A DNA stretch of 64,000 nucleotides from Acholoe squamosa. Taxonomy: Eukaryota; Annelida; Polychaeta; Phyllodocida; Polynoidae. The stretch is taken from NCBI GenBank assembly GCA_949317995.1, contig OX439044.1, forward strand, positions 30,514,733 through 30,578,732. The letters are read 5' to 3'. A program made the position numbers and the translations under genes. Shown piece by piece: positions 11,300 to 22,282 of the stretch (position 1 is its first letter; the number at the start of each line of letters is the position of its first letter). Under the pieces are notes generated by a model. It saw only the letters and a list, made by a program, of their open reading frames with translations, had not been told where the DNA came from and searched no databases.

Positions 11300-12060
11300 T
11301 ATATAGAATGCAAGAAATGGGTTTTCATCTAGAGCCTTCGTGTGGCCGGTGAAACTTTTTGAATGGCAACAATTATCCACATGAAATGCCCGCGAATCAG
11401 TCTTAATCCAAAGATAATCCTGCTTTTAGAGTTTTACTGATGGGCATTGCAAAAAATCCACACTTTACATATTCCAGTAGACAGTACGCATGTCAATAAT
11501 CAAGAGGAAAATTCCAGGCAGGATATTATTTCCATTCCTAAAACTCATATAGAGGAGTGGTAACGTTGCTTCTACAAAGTACCCAGCACTGCTTCCAAAT
11601 GGATCTATTGAGATGGCAGTCTGTAAACTACAAGAGTTCCCTTGATGGCATTTTCTGTCTCCTAAAGCGGGTATTCCATTGCGTTGGTCGGCCGTCGATC
11701 GGCCGAAATTATTTCTCATCCGATCACTTTTAAAAAATTAAAAGTGATCTGATTAGTGAGATTTTTATAATCTGATGAAAAATAAAATCGGCTGACGAAA
11801 TTACATCAGTCGGATTACGGAATTTCTGGCCGACTGACGCAATGGAATTACCGCTTAACTCAAATGTCTCCATATTATCTGTAGGTCCCTGTCATCAACA
11901 TTAGTGTACATATAAAGCTCTCAGTCCCGATAGGCAAATTTGTATCAAGAATGCCGCGAGTTGCATATTGTCAGTCTATTTGATTCAAATGGAGGTTATT
12001 AAATTGTATACAAGTAGAATATCAATAATACAAAATCATTTGTCTGCATTTAGATGCCTG
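11300..12060. repeat. Low-copy repeat, copy 1 (paralogues at 27.87-28.1 and 34.14-34.35 kb)
   Basis: The stretch cttgatggcattttctgtct...tcctaa plus the following ~200 bp aligns with 27941-28080 and, more loosely, 34170-34340. In this copy only, a Harbinger-like MITE sits at the TAA. Function unknown. Confidence 0.6.
11666..11855. mobile_element. Harbinger-like MITE with TAA duplication
   Basis: A 190 bp palindromic element. Its TIRs are agcgggtattccattgcg and, inverted, agcggtaattccattgcg, extending through GTCGGCC. It is flanked by TAA at 11663-11665 and 11856-11858. Paralogous sequence at 27954-27956 and 34191-34193 has a single TAA and no insert, confirming the boundaries. A 3-bp TWA target is typical of PIF/Harbinger. 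Confidence 0.85.
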
Positions 12061-12820
12061 TGCCCCAATTAAGGTATATCAGAATGGGTAGTCAATGCCT
12101 TAAAAATTCTTTTTCAGACATTCTTTGTCCTAATGCATCCTTTCTTCTAAGTGTCATTTCCATTCATTGATTCCTTTCATCATATAGAATTATAGATGAA
12201 AGGTGGCTCCTAAGAACATTACAAGAGTAATACTACGCTTGTATAAAAGTAATGTTGCACTTACGCCACCAACATCTACATGCCTAGTAGACTTTGAGAA
12301 CTTTATATAGTCTTTCATCATTTATCAGATAAATCCCTAATCCCACCCGATTCTTTCTGTGATATTATATTTGTCAGGAAGCATAGATCTACTCAAAACG
12401 TCCATTCAGAGCAACTCTCGAGCTCAATTGCAATCCTATTAAAGGTCTAAAATCACAGAAGGTGTGCAAATGGGAATTTTGGTGAAAGTCAGCCCCCTAC
12501 ACTTAGGATTTTGATTTTTCCCCAATTTTTTTTGGGTCATATTTTTGGGCTCAATGAGTTCTTGATGTTATATATGGGTTTTAGTGGATCAATATCAATA
12601 TTCTGGGCTCCAGGGGGTTGAACATACCTAAAATTGACCCCTTTCAGCTTGGAAAATCAATAAAATCGACAAATTTCATCATTTTTTGTAGAATGAGGAC
12701 TAGGTATGTGTCTGTCCACTTTTATTATGTAAATTATAGAGTCTTGTGGTGAAATAGAAGCAAAAATTATGTTCCTGGTCGGATTTTTTCTATTATTCTG
12801 GAGGATTTTACTTTTTGTAA
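12061..12820. other. No recognisable gene
   Basis: AT-rich, non-coding by inspection. The right part runs into the TGTCCGGGCGA repeat array. Confidence 0.4.
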
Positions 12821-14030
12821 AGTGGTCTGTCCGGGCGATAATTTGGTCACTTGGCCTCCCCCCATTAAATAACTAAAAGTGAAATGGGTTCAATTATGCC
12901 TTAAAAGATTTGCTACTTATTGGGGGTAAAGTATGTTGAAAACAAAATTTGATTTCCTCCATAAACTTCACTGTGAGGGGGCAATAAGTGATTTTCCTTG
13001 AAAATCCCCCTTTTTCCTTGTCCGGGCGAAAAATCAAGTTCCTTCCCCTCCTGTGTAGGATTAACACATTTAACTATCCTAACTAAGTCAGTTATTTACC
13101 CCCTACATGTACCTAAGTGCCCAATATATAGGGCAATGGATTACTCTCCATCCTTTGCAGTAGCAGAGATGGGAAGTGCTATTTTGTCCGGGCGAAATCG
13201 TGTCCGGGCGAGTGACCATTGAATTACATGCCATGTTGAGGGGTTGATTTCCTACAGAAATTAAAATTTTATCTTAATGAAAATAACAGCTCTAGACCAT
13301 TTAGACCTGTAGATTACAGAAATCACATTGTTATGTATGTCAGATGTGTCTTTTATATCATGAAATGAGTGTACTTATAATAAATGTTTGTAGAGATTCT
13401 TGGCATATGTCCGGGCGAATGACATTTGAGTAATAATTTATGTCGAGGGCTTGATTTTCTACAGAAACAATTGTCATATTACCATGACAATCTCAGATCT
13501 AGACCATTTTGACCTGTAGATCATGAAAATAACATGTTTCTTTATCTCAGATGTGACCTTATTATCGTAAAATGAGAATACTTTTAACGGTTTTTATCAC
13601 GATTCTGCCTACATTTCTTGTCCTCACACAAAATTCAATATTCCTGCCCCTCCTCTGCACAATAGGGATATTCAAATATCCTAACTATGCCTGTTATTTA
13701 CCCCCTACATATACCTTAGTACTCAATGTATGGGACAATTGATTGCTGCTAAACCTTTGCAGTATCAGGGATGGGAAGTGCTTTTTTGTCCAGGTGAAAT
13801 TGTGTCCGGGCGAGTGACCATTGAGTAACTTGCCATGTTGAGGGTTTGATTTCCTACAGAAATATTCATTTTATCTCATTGAAGATCACAGCCCTGGACC
13901 ATCTTGAGCAGTAGATGATGGAATTCACATTGTTATCTGTGTCAGCTGATTCCTTGCTTTAATAAAATGAGCCTACTTTTAATGGAATTTGATCACAATT
14001 CTGAACATAATGTCCAGGCGAGTGATGAAA
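12820..14030 (+). repeat. Higher-order tandem repeat punctuated by TGTCCGGGCGA
   Basis: The box tgtccgggcga or a close variant occurs near 12825, 13019, 13187, 13201, 13409, 13619 (decayed), 13789, 13805 and 14011. Spacings are 194, 168, 14, 208, 210, 170, 16 and 206. Two ~605 bp super-units are recognisable (13201 to 13805). Each combines ~208 bp monomers beginning box-gtgac-cattga with a ~170 bp monomer carrying ttatttaccccctacat. No coding potential was seen; the 74-codon frame at 12998-13222 lies inside the repeat. Confidence 0.8.
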
Positions 14031-15930
14031 TACAAGGTATTTTGAACAGAAATTACAGATTTTTTCCCCCATCAAAACTATATACTAGCTGAAAGTACAT
14101 GCCGTGGGCATTGTATTCCATATAATCAACAGTTCCTACCATAGTCTGTTCAGCTTTTATATAAAACAGAAAGAAATGAATATCTTAGAATCAGAGATTT
14201 ACTTGAATTCCAGGCTAGGCCCTATAGGAAAATGACCTGAGGGAAAGGCAAAAAGCCTGTTACGTCTGATTACAATACTCCCATCCCAACTATTAGACCC
14301 AGTACTACAAGCAAAATCATAATAACAGTGGACCAGAAGCATATCATAGGACATTTTGAATCAATAAAGGGAAAATACCCCGCATGGTCACTCGGGAGGA
14401 CATCGTTTCCAGGTAGATAGGTCCTGGGCATTGCCATAGCAACGGTTTTCATATTTAACTCATAATATTTCATGTGCAGATAACCCAAGACCTATACACT
14501 ATCCACTAAAAATATTTTTGAGATACTACATAATTTTTTCTCAGACCTCTCAAAACTCCACCAAGGCCTATTTGCACACTTTCTATGATTTTTGACCTAA
14601 AGCAAATTTTATCAATCAATTGTGAAACTGACATTCAGAGAGCATCTCCAAGCTGGTATAATGCTTTTGCCTTGAAGGAAGGTTTGGTGCCATAATGTGC
14701 CATATATTTCTAGGGAATCCATGTCGACTTACCTCTAACATCCATACTTAAACCTCACACCATAACCATCAGAATACCCTTGATGCTGTGAATTGACAGA
14801 GTGTTGGCACTAATAGAACACAGTCCTATGTGCATGTTAGTGGGGTTTCCTACCAATTACCACCAGGGTGTGGGTGCTTCTAAGGCTTACACGTGGACAC
14901 TGATGTGATCCTGACCTCGCAATTCTGGTATCCCTAACCTGTAATTTTCCTAGATCCCTGCTTTGGTAACCCATAAACGTTGCCATGACAACTAGATTAG
15001 ATGTCCCTCCTTCTGCTCAGTGTGGAACTGCTAGGAGGGAATCCTCTTCCCTCATCACTAAAAATCTAGAGCAACTTGTTATTTTTGAGTGGTCTAATTA
15101 ACGGGAGAGTAACAGAGCTTTTCTTCATGAAGCTTGGTGTCATATTCACTGAGCACTGCAATGGGCAGTTCTTGAGAAACATGGACGGAAGGGTATACAT
15201 ATTGTTTTATTGATTAAGCACTGCTTCCAAAATGATAAAGGGGGGGGGGGTTCTGTTCCATCTATAGCATACCCATGGTTCGATAGGCAAGTCAATCGTT
15301 CATATGTGTTATCATTATCTATACCACGGTAAGTTTCAACACTCCAAACCTGCACAACTGCGGGAGCTAATGCACACCTGTGACGTCGCAAAAGCAAAGC
15401 AAGGGCTCTTAGCCATGTATTATTCCACCCATCAATTTCTTAATGTAACACATCACACTCTCCACTTATTTAATCTCAATAGCGAGGAGAACGCTGGCAC
15501 AGTTAGCAATGACTGTTACTATGGGCAGATGCTACTCGGTGCAGACACCAATTTACACCTTCGACCGAAGCCCCATGACTGATACAGTACACTTTAAAGG
15601 ACGCCAATAATGAATTTACAAACCTCTTAGCACTAACTGCTTTTGCCTCACTCTCTGGCCCTAAACCAGTGTACCCTTAATGAGATCAATATTTATCAAG
15701 ATGGAAACAAGTGCGAGGTAAGCTGCATTATTGACCTCTATAAGCGCCCAGGTGCTGATGAAATTAGATAGATATACTATAGTTGGAATATCACACAAAA
15801 CCAGACACGGTCAATTTAATTAATAGTTGGTTTTTATTCATTGAAACAGTTCTATGCAGGTACAGTCAGATGTTAGGTAGTTGATTTTTAACACTCTGTA
15901 TGATGATCTACATTTCGACCAACTTCACTG
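14031..15930. other. Mostly featureless; contains a low-copy repeat piece and an unrecognised frame
   Basis: A 72-codon - strand frame (14270-14488) ends in a hydrophobic stretch (residues ~50-72), but it has no splice context or family match. A poly-G tract lies at 15240-15250. About 15640-15720 (ccctaa...gtgtaccctta...ggaaacaagtgc) aligns loosely with 34910-34975, marking an old duplication. Confidence 0.4.
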
Positions 15931-15932
15931 GT

Positions 15933-16500
15933 CGTCATCAGTATAGATAGATTGTCTTTATCAGGATAGATAGATAGTCTTCATCAGTATAGATAGATGG
16001 TCTTTATCAGGATAGATAGATAGTCTTCATCAGTATAGATAGATTGTCTTTATCAGGATAGATAGATAGTCTTCATCAGTATAGATAGATGGTCTTCATC
16101 AGGATAGATAGATAGTCTTCATCAGGATAGATAGATGGTCTTCATCAGGATAGATAGATAGTCTTCATCAGGATAGATAGATAGTCTTCATCAGGATAGA
16201 TAGATGGTCTTCATCAGGATAGATAGATCGTCTTCATCAGGATAGATAGATAGTCTTCATCAGGATAGATAGATAGATAGTCTTCATCAGGATAGATAGA
16301 TGGTCTTCATCAGGATAGATAGATAGTCTTCATCAGGATAGATAGATAGATAGATAGATGGTCTTCATCAGGATAGATAGATAGTCTTCATCAGGATAGA
16401 TAGATGGTCTTCATCAGGATAGATAGATAGTCTTTATCAGGATAGATAGATGGTCTTCATCAGGATAGATAGATGGTCTTCATCAGGATAGATAGATGGT
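15933..16500 (+). repeat. 23-bp minisatellite
   Basis: About 24 tandem copies of gatagatagatggtcttcatcag, with a/g and c/t variants at fixed positions and occasional extra GATA units. The first units grow out of the unique sequence gaccaacttcactggtcgtc. Four units recur at 18219-18309 at the head of the second copy of the 1.8 kb duplication. Confidence 0.95.
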
Positions 16501-18197
16501 TACCCCAGGTGCTTATATCAGAGAGGAACTATTATCATAGACCTAATAGGGATTAATTATTATTAATAAATGATATGACAATTATCAGTAAACACTTTTG
16601 ACTCATAGTGCTTTTTGAAACTGCCGTTCCTTTGACACCCAACCAACTGCTATGGTGCCTCCGATTGGGGGTTATTCAAATTAGGAACAGTATCAAACTG
16701 TTTGACGCAGCCCCATCTGTAGGCCTTAATGGGCGCCTTTTCAAGCGACACTATATAGGAAAACGCGGCCTGAGACGGTGTGCTAAAGTCAGTCAAAGTT
16801 CCTACCCCAGCATTTCAGCAAATAGTTTAAATAGGACGACTGCAGTATATCATTTTGATATCGACAGACGTCTACCAGATTTTCAAGCAATATTACTTGA
16901 AGCATAATGTTCCTTACCTTACTGGCCTGTGAAGGGCCACAATGGGTATCATCCACTGGCCCTCCTCTTATAAATGTCACATTGCCTTTACCCTCAACTC
17001 CCTCTACAGAGATAGGGAAGACCGCTCTAGATTCAACCACTTACATGTTTCTCGCGAATTTCAAACACATTCAGACCCAGGCTATTGTGAGAAATTTACC
17101 ATTTTTCTTAAATGAATAAAACTATAGGCTCCGAGCAGCACTGGAGCTGGTTCTGACGATATGCACTGATAACAGATGAAAAAGTGAGTGCACGCTTGCC
17201 ACCTAAAGGTGACCCATCCTTACAAAATGGTTCGGATGTCGCGCACATTTGAACCAGGTTGCCCTCTGTGGATCTTCTAGCAGTAAATGTAGTCAAATCA
17301 ATTAGTAATAGATTAAACTAGATAATTAACATATTAAACATAATGATAATTCATAAATCCTATATAAGTCCCATGTAATTATATTCATCCCACAACAACT
17401 ATAGCTATGCCTTAAAAGCATTTGGGGCTTTAATTCCTTTTAGGAAGCAAGGGTTTTGAAAGACATCCACCCAAATGTTAGAAAAATGCTAAAATATCAA
17501 TTTTGAAAAATCTGATATTTTTGACACTATACAACTCGGAAAGGCTATATCTAGGCCTCTAAATGTGCAACTTCAGAACCAATTTGTAAGGAGTGGTTGT
17601 TATCCAAGGACAAGGTTCGTACCGTGGAATGTATTATCAGTGTGTTTTGCTACATCTATAGCAGACCCATCAAATTCAAAGGTCTAGACAATGTTAGATA
17701 CCTAGAGATATGTGTCCCGTTTAGGAGAAGTGACTCTGCAATGATCGGCTTTGTACCAAACAAGTGGTCAAGACTAGGACATTCTACTCTAGTCTTGTTG
17801 GAGTACTTCAGCTGTAAAACCCTGTTTGGTTGGTAGAATTTGAGGAGTATTATTATACCTTGGAATGCATACCCCTGTGGACGCAAACATGGATTCTTAT
17901 CGATTTTACCTCAAAGACGAGATGCTTTATATCAGCACCTTCTGTGAAACCTAGTTTAGTAGGAGCACTCTAGGGAAATGATAGAGAACAAGTGATAACA
18001 AACTTAAATTCATGTTTGCGGGGTTGTAGACAAAAATGTGAAACCGCTTCAAAACAATAAAGACCTAAGCATTTTAATTTAAAAAAGAGGTAGGTGAGGT
18101 TTGGAGGCTGATCTCGTCTGATGCATTCATATTTCTATTGTTAGCCTCTGCCTTCAAACCCTCAGCATGGAGTATAGTTTGACATTATTTTACTTTA
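16410..18197 (+). repeat. 1.81 kb tandem duplication, copy 1
   Basis: Every position from the last minisatellite units to 18197 recurs 1809 bp downstream. I saw only three substitutions (17007 C/T, 17995 A/G, 18003 C/A), about 99.8% identity. Open frames inside (e.g. 99 codons at 16608-16907) are repeated in the second copy, but that reflects the recent duplication and not selection; none has a recognisable domain. Confidence 0.95.
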
Positions 18198-18218
18198 TGG
18201 GGTCCTATGGTAGAAGAC

Positions 18219-20006
18219 TTTATCAGGATAGATAGATAGTCTTTATCAGGATAGATAGATGGTCTTCATCAGGATAGATAGATGGTCTTCATCAGGATAG
18301 ATAGATGGTTACCCCAGGTGCTTATATCAGAGAGGAACTATTATCATAGACCTAATAGGGATTAATTATTATTAATAAATGATATGACAATTATCAGTAA
18401 ACACTTTTGACTCATAGTGCTTTTTGAAACTGCCGTTCCTTTGACACCCAACCAACTGCTATGGTGCCTCCGATTGGGGGTTATTCAAATTAGGAACAGT
18501 ATCAAACTGTTTGACGCAGCCCCATCTGTAGGCCTTAATGGGCGCCTTTTCAAGCGACACTATATAGGAAAACGCGGCCTGAGACGGTGTGCTAAAGTCA
18601 GTCAAAGTTCCTACCCCAGCATTTCAGCAAATAGTTTAAATAGGACGACTGCAGTATATCATTTTGATATCGACAGACGTCTACCAGATTTTCAAGCAAT
18701 ATTACTTGAAGCATAATGTTCCTTACCTTACTGGCCTGTGAAGGGCCACAATGGGTATCATCCACTGGCCCTCCTCTTATAAATGTCACATTGCCTTTAC
18801 CCTCAACTCCCTCTATAGAGATAGGGAAGACCGCTCTAGATTCAACCACTTACATGTTTCTCGCGAATTTCAAACACATTCAGACCCAGGCTATTGTGAG
18901 AAATTTACCATTTTTCTTAAATGAATAAAACTATAGGCTCCGAGCAGCACTGGAGCTGGTTCTGACGATATGCACTGATAACAGATGAAAAAGTGAGTGC
19001 ACGCTTGCCACCTAAAGGTGACCCATCCTTACAAAATGGTTCGGATGTCGCGCACATTTGAACCAGGTTGCCCTCTGTGGATCTTCTAGCAGTAAATGTA
19101 GTCAAATCAATTAGTAATAGATTAAACTAGATAATTAACATATTAAACATAATGATAATTCATAAATCCTATATAAGTCCCATGTAATTATATTCATCCC
19201 ACAACAACTATAGCTATGCCTTAAAAGCATTTGGGGCTTTAATTCCTTTTAGGAAGCAAGGGTTTTGAAAGACATCCACCCAAATGTTAGAAAAATGCTA
19301 AAATATCAATTTTGAAAAATCTGATATTTTTGACACTATACAACTCGGAAAGGCTATATCTAGGCCTCTAAATGTGCAACTTCAGAACCAATTTGTAAGG
19401 AGTGGTTGTTATCCAAGGACAAGGTTCGTACCGTGGAATGTATTATCAGTGTGTTTTGCTACATCTATAGCAGACCCATCAAATTCAAAGGTCTAGACAA
19501 TGTTAGATACCTAGAGATATGTGTCCCGTTTAGGAGAAGTGACTCTGCAATGATCGGCTTTGTACCAAACAAGTGGTCAAGACTAGGACATTCTACTCTA
19601 GTCTTGTTGGAGTACTTCAGCTGTAAAACCCTGTTTGGTTGGTAGAATTTGAGGAGTATTATTATACCTTGGAATGCATACCCCTGTGGACGCAAACATG
19701 GATTCTTATCGATTTTACCTCAAAGACGAGATGCTTTATATCAGCACCTTCTGTGAAACCTAGTTTAGTAGGAGCACTCTAGGGAAATGATAGAGAACAA
19801 GTGGTAACAAAATTAAATTCATGTTTGCGGGGTTGTAGACAAAAATGTGAAACCGCTTCAAAACAATAAAGACCTAAGCATTTTAATTTAAAAAAGAGGT
19901 AGGTGAGGTTTGGAGGCTGATCTCGTCTGATGCATTCATATTTCTATTGTTAGCCTCTGCCTTCAAACCCTCAGCATGGAGTATAGTTTGACATTATTTT
20001 ACTTTA
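18219..20006 (+). repeat. 1.81 kb tandem duplication, copy 2
   Basis: Begins with four 23-bp minisatellite units, then repeats copy 1 at an exact 1809 bp offset up to 20006. There copy 1 instead continues into a ~20 bp junction (18198-18218) and the second minisatellite block. Breakpoints inside or beside a minisatellite suggest unequal exchange or replication slippage. Confidence 0.95.
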
Positions 20007-20272
20007 ACTTCAATACAAAAGCTTGCATTTTATTTTTTGGTTCCTGTTTTGTATTTGGCAAGACCCTCCAAAAGGAGTGCACTTCTGCTGAAGGGATTGC
20101 CTTAATGATTTTGCATACAGCTGTAGATGTGTCTGCCTCTAAGTTCTACATGACACTGCAGCTGGGGAAAAAGCATCATCTCGTTGAGCAGACATTAAAA
20201 GAGAAATGTCAGCATGACATCTATAGTTTTGTGAAAGTAAAGAGTGCATGTGGAAAACATGACAAAAGTTAA
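19976..20272 (+). CDS. Unrecognised 98-codon frame, possible exon
   Basis: The open frame starts in the last 30 bp of the duplication and runs through unique sequence. From about codon 29 the composition looks protein-like (KECTSAEGIALM..., ending KSACGKHDKS). A pyrimidine-rich stretch followed by AG precedes that part, so it could be a terminal exon. There is no family match I can name, and neighbouring transposons make chance openness quite possible. Confidence 0.2.
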   Translation: MEYSLTLFYFNFNTKACILFFGSCFVFGKTLQKECTSAEGIALMILHTAVDVSASKFYMTLQLGKKHHLVEQTLKEKCQHDIYSFVKVKSACGKHDKS

Positions 20273-20545
20273 CAAATGGAGAAACACATTTCCTTTAAGT
20301 ATTTTATTGGGTCCTTAATACAATATAACAAGTATATGTATTAATTAATGCTAGCTTCTGCGCATTGCAGTCCTTCCGTTAGCCCCCCTTACATGTTTAT
20401 TTTAACTATCACAAAGAAATACAGATACGGCAACACCAATTTATGACCATAAAGCAAAATTACTGACTTTTCAACTACATTTGAATCATTTTACAATATT
20501 GTATCTAAGGGTGTAATGATGAGATGAGGATGGGATGAGGTGATA

Positions 20546-21019
20546 TTATAAGATGACTAGTTGGGCTAAACCCTGCAGAAAAATATCATTGTACTCTGTT
20601 TTGATTCTGTATTTAAGCAAATCTATATCCTTAATTCTAGTGAACTCAGGCTTTAACATATTCCATGTTGTGATTGCTCTGTAAAAGGCACTATGTGTGA
20701 CAATGGTCTTTGCCGTAAAAGGTACAAAAAGCCTATTCCCATCATGGAAACTTGTATTCAGATTTCTGTTATCATTGTATTCTCCACTCTTATACAAGTG
20801 ATGTGTATAGATCAACAGATGGATATTACATCTGATAGACAATTTTTTGCATCCACATATGGTATGTAATTGTACAGTATTATAGATAAGGTTCTTTTCT
20901 AATTTCACCTTATATACAATATGTAGGCCCTTGTTTTGATATAACTGTAATTCCTTATTCTCTCCTTTTCCCTCCCTGTCCCAGATAAAATCAACATAGT
21001 CAAAAATAGGTAAAACCAT
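20546..21019 (-). pseudogene. LINE ORF2 C-terminal region fragment
   Basis: 157 codons open on the - strand. The start contains LPIFDYVDFIWD, then LQLYQNKGLHIVYK, the pattern of the post-RT region of CR1/L2/Jockey-type ORF2 (lP.fdYcd.vw...LQ..qN.a.R). The preceding RT motif FPYLGLVLDPKLNFHEH can be read just upstream on the same strand (about 21120-21180), separated by a stop near 21060. Confidence 0.8.
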
Positions 21020-21285
21020 AATTTTATATATTGTAAGTGCAGTGTCATTATCTATGTATCATATAACACGTGCCAACTGAACAAGCCTTTCCCTGATTTT
21101 GTTGGTAGTTATTCTCATACTGTGCTCATGAAAATTCAATTTGGGATCTAGTACTAAGCCCAAATATGGAAAGGTATCAACCTGTTCAAGAAGATGACCA
21201 TTCATGTAAAGCACTGGGTTTATCTTTCTTACATTATTAAAAAATCATCCATTTAGTTTTCTTTTCATTTATGGTTAGAACATTG

Positions 21286-21609
21286 TCAATACACTGTTGG
21301 ACACAATAGTGCACTATTTTCTATATAAGTCTTTAGCCTATCACAGGCAATCTTTTCTAAGATCTTACTTGGTACAGGGAGAAGGCTTATTGGTCTTAAA
21401 TCATTAACATCTGTAGGGTGGGCTTTCTTGGGTAATGGTATTATAGTACCAACTTTCCAATCTTGTGGGAAAGTACAACATGCTAGGCATTTATTATATA
21501 GACACTGTATAACATCAGGAATCAATAAAAATGCATCCTTAATAACAACAGATTTCATATCCTTAATGGCAGATAGTTTGCTTATCTGTATAGACTTGAT
21601 TATCTTCAT
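21286..21609 (-). pseudogene. LINE ORF2 reverse transcriptase fragment
   Basis: 107 codons on the - strand with FPQDWKVGTIIPLPKK and NDLRPISLLPVPSKILEKI, the classic RT 0-2 region of LINE ORF2. It continues directly into QQCIDNVLTINEKKTKW. The catalytic palm (the usual GFR..S and F.DD segments) is therefore missing by internal deletion near 21285, and the copy cannot be active. Confidence 0.85.
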
Positions 21610-21966
21610 TAAGTCACAAAAACCAATAGGGGCTAGTAGATCTGTATCAGGTACCGGTAGTCCATAAGGTGCAGTGTCATTACAATATGTATCACTAGGT
21701 TGGGGGTAGAGCTTGGGCTAGATTCTTACCTACATTATTTTGAGAAAAAGTCATTGATGATTATAATCAGCACAATCATTATGAGGGATATACAAACCTG
21801 ACAATTTATTTTTCAGCTTAATAAAAGTCTTGTTTGGTAACAGTTTTCTTATAGCTAACCAGAATTTGACAGGATCATTTTTCCTAGAAATCAATAAGTG
21901 TGGACAGATGAGGGGAAAGGGTCCTCCGAGGTTAAATATGAAATTTAAAATTGATGTTATCAGCAT

Positions 21967-22198
21967 TAAAATGAGGTATTACACTTGTACAAAGCCCTTC
22001 TAGTCTTGGAGATATTGCTTCACGAAAATGTAATGACATGACTGTATCAATACAGCCAATAAGTTCTATCATTTATTGTTTAAATGAAATCAGGCATCTA
22101 ATTAGCATAATAATCTAAAAAATCAATTAAAAAATTACCATCCCTTTCCATACATTTGGGCATAGCTTTGGATCTAGAAATGGTATCTTTCTGCTTTT
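21967..22198. other. Sequence between LINE remnant and Ngaro left end
   Basis: May be further 5' LINE sequence in decayed form; no clear motif. Confidence 0.3.
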
Positions 22199-22258
22199 TA
22201 AGCTACTTATATGTCGGCCATATTGCCTAGCCCCAGGAAGGACCACCGGTTGCACATT
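22199..22258 (+). repeat. Ngaro split direct repeat A1
   Basis: taagctacttatat (22199-22212) is joined to a 46 bp block (22213-22258, gtcggccatattgcctagcc...). In A2 the same two blocks lie at 27054-27067 and 27180-27225, separated by ~112 bp that A1 has lost. The left element end is placed at 22199 by analogy with the B1/A2 junction. Confidence 0.8.
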
Positions 22259-22282
22259 TTTTTTCTGAATGTACCAATCATC

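Larger units (their letters stand above)
20515..21966 (-). mobile_element. 5'-truncated LINE, CR1/L2/Jockey group
   Basis: A - strand non-LTR retrotransposon remnant. Reading 5' to 3' it has a pre-RT segment (21966-21751, ...DPVKFWLAIRKLL...), the N-terminal RT part (21609-21286), a thumb-region piece and the C-terminal region (21019-20546). No endonuclease domain is seen. The 3' end is AT/GATG-rich (20515-20545). The Ngaro element lies immediately upstream of its 5' side. Confidence 0.8.

Noticed and set aside
13187..13215. CENP-B box in the TGTCCGGGCGA array
   Set aside because: The box does not match the CENP-B consensus (TTCG....A..CGGG) in either orientation.
14270..14488. 72-codon - strand frame with hydrophobic C-terminus
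   Set aside because: No splice signals, no family resemblance; AT-rich DNA often gives hydrophobic frames by chance.
16608..18716. Identical 99-codon frames in both halves of the tandem duplication
   Set aside because: Identity follows from the recent duplication and is not evidence of coding; no domain recognised.
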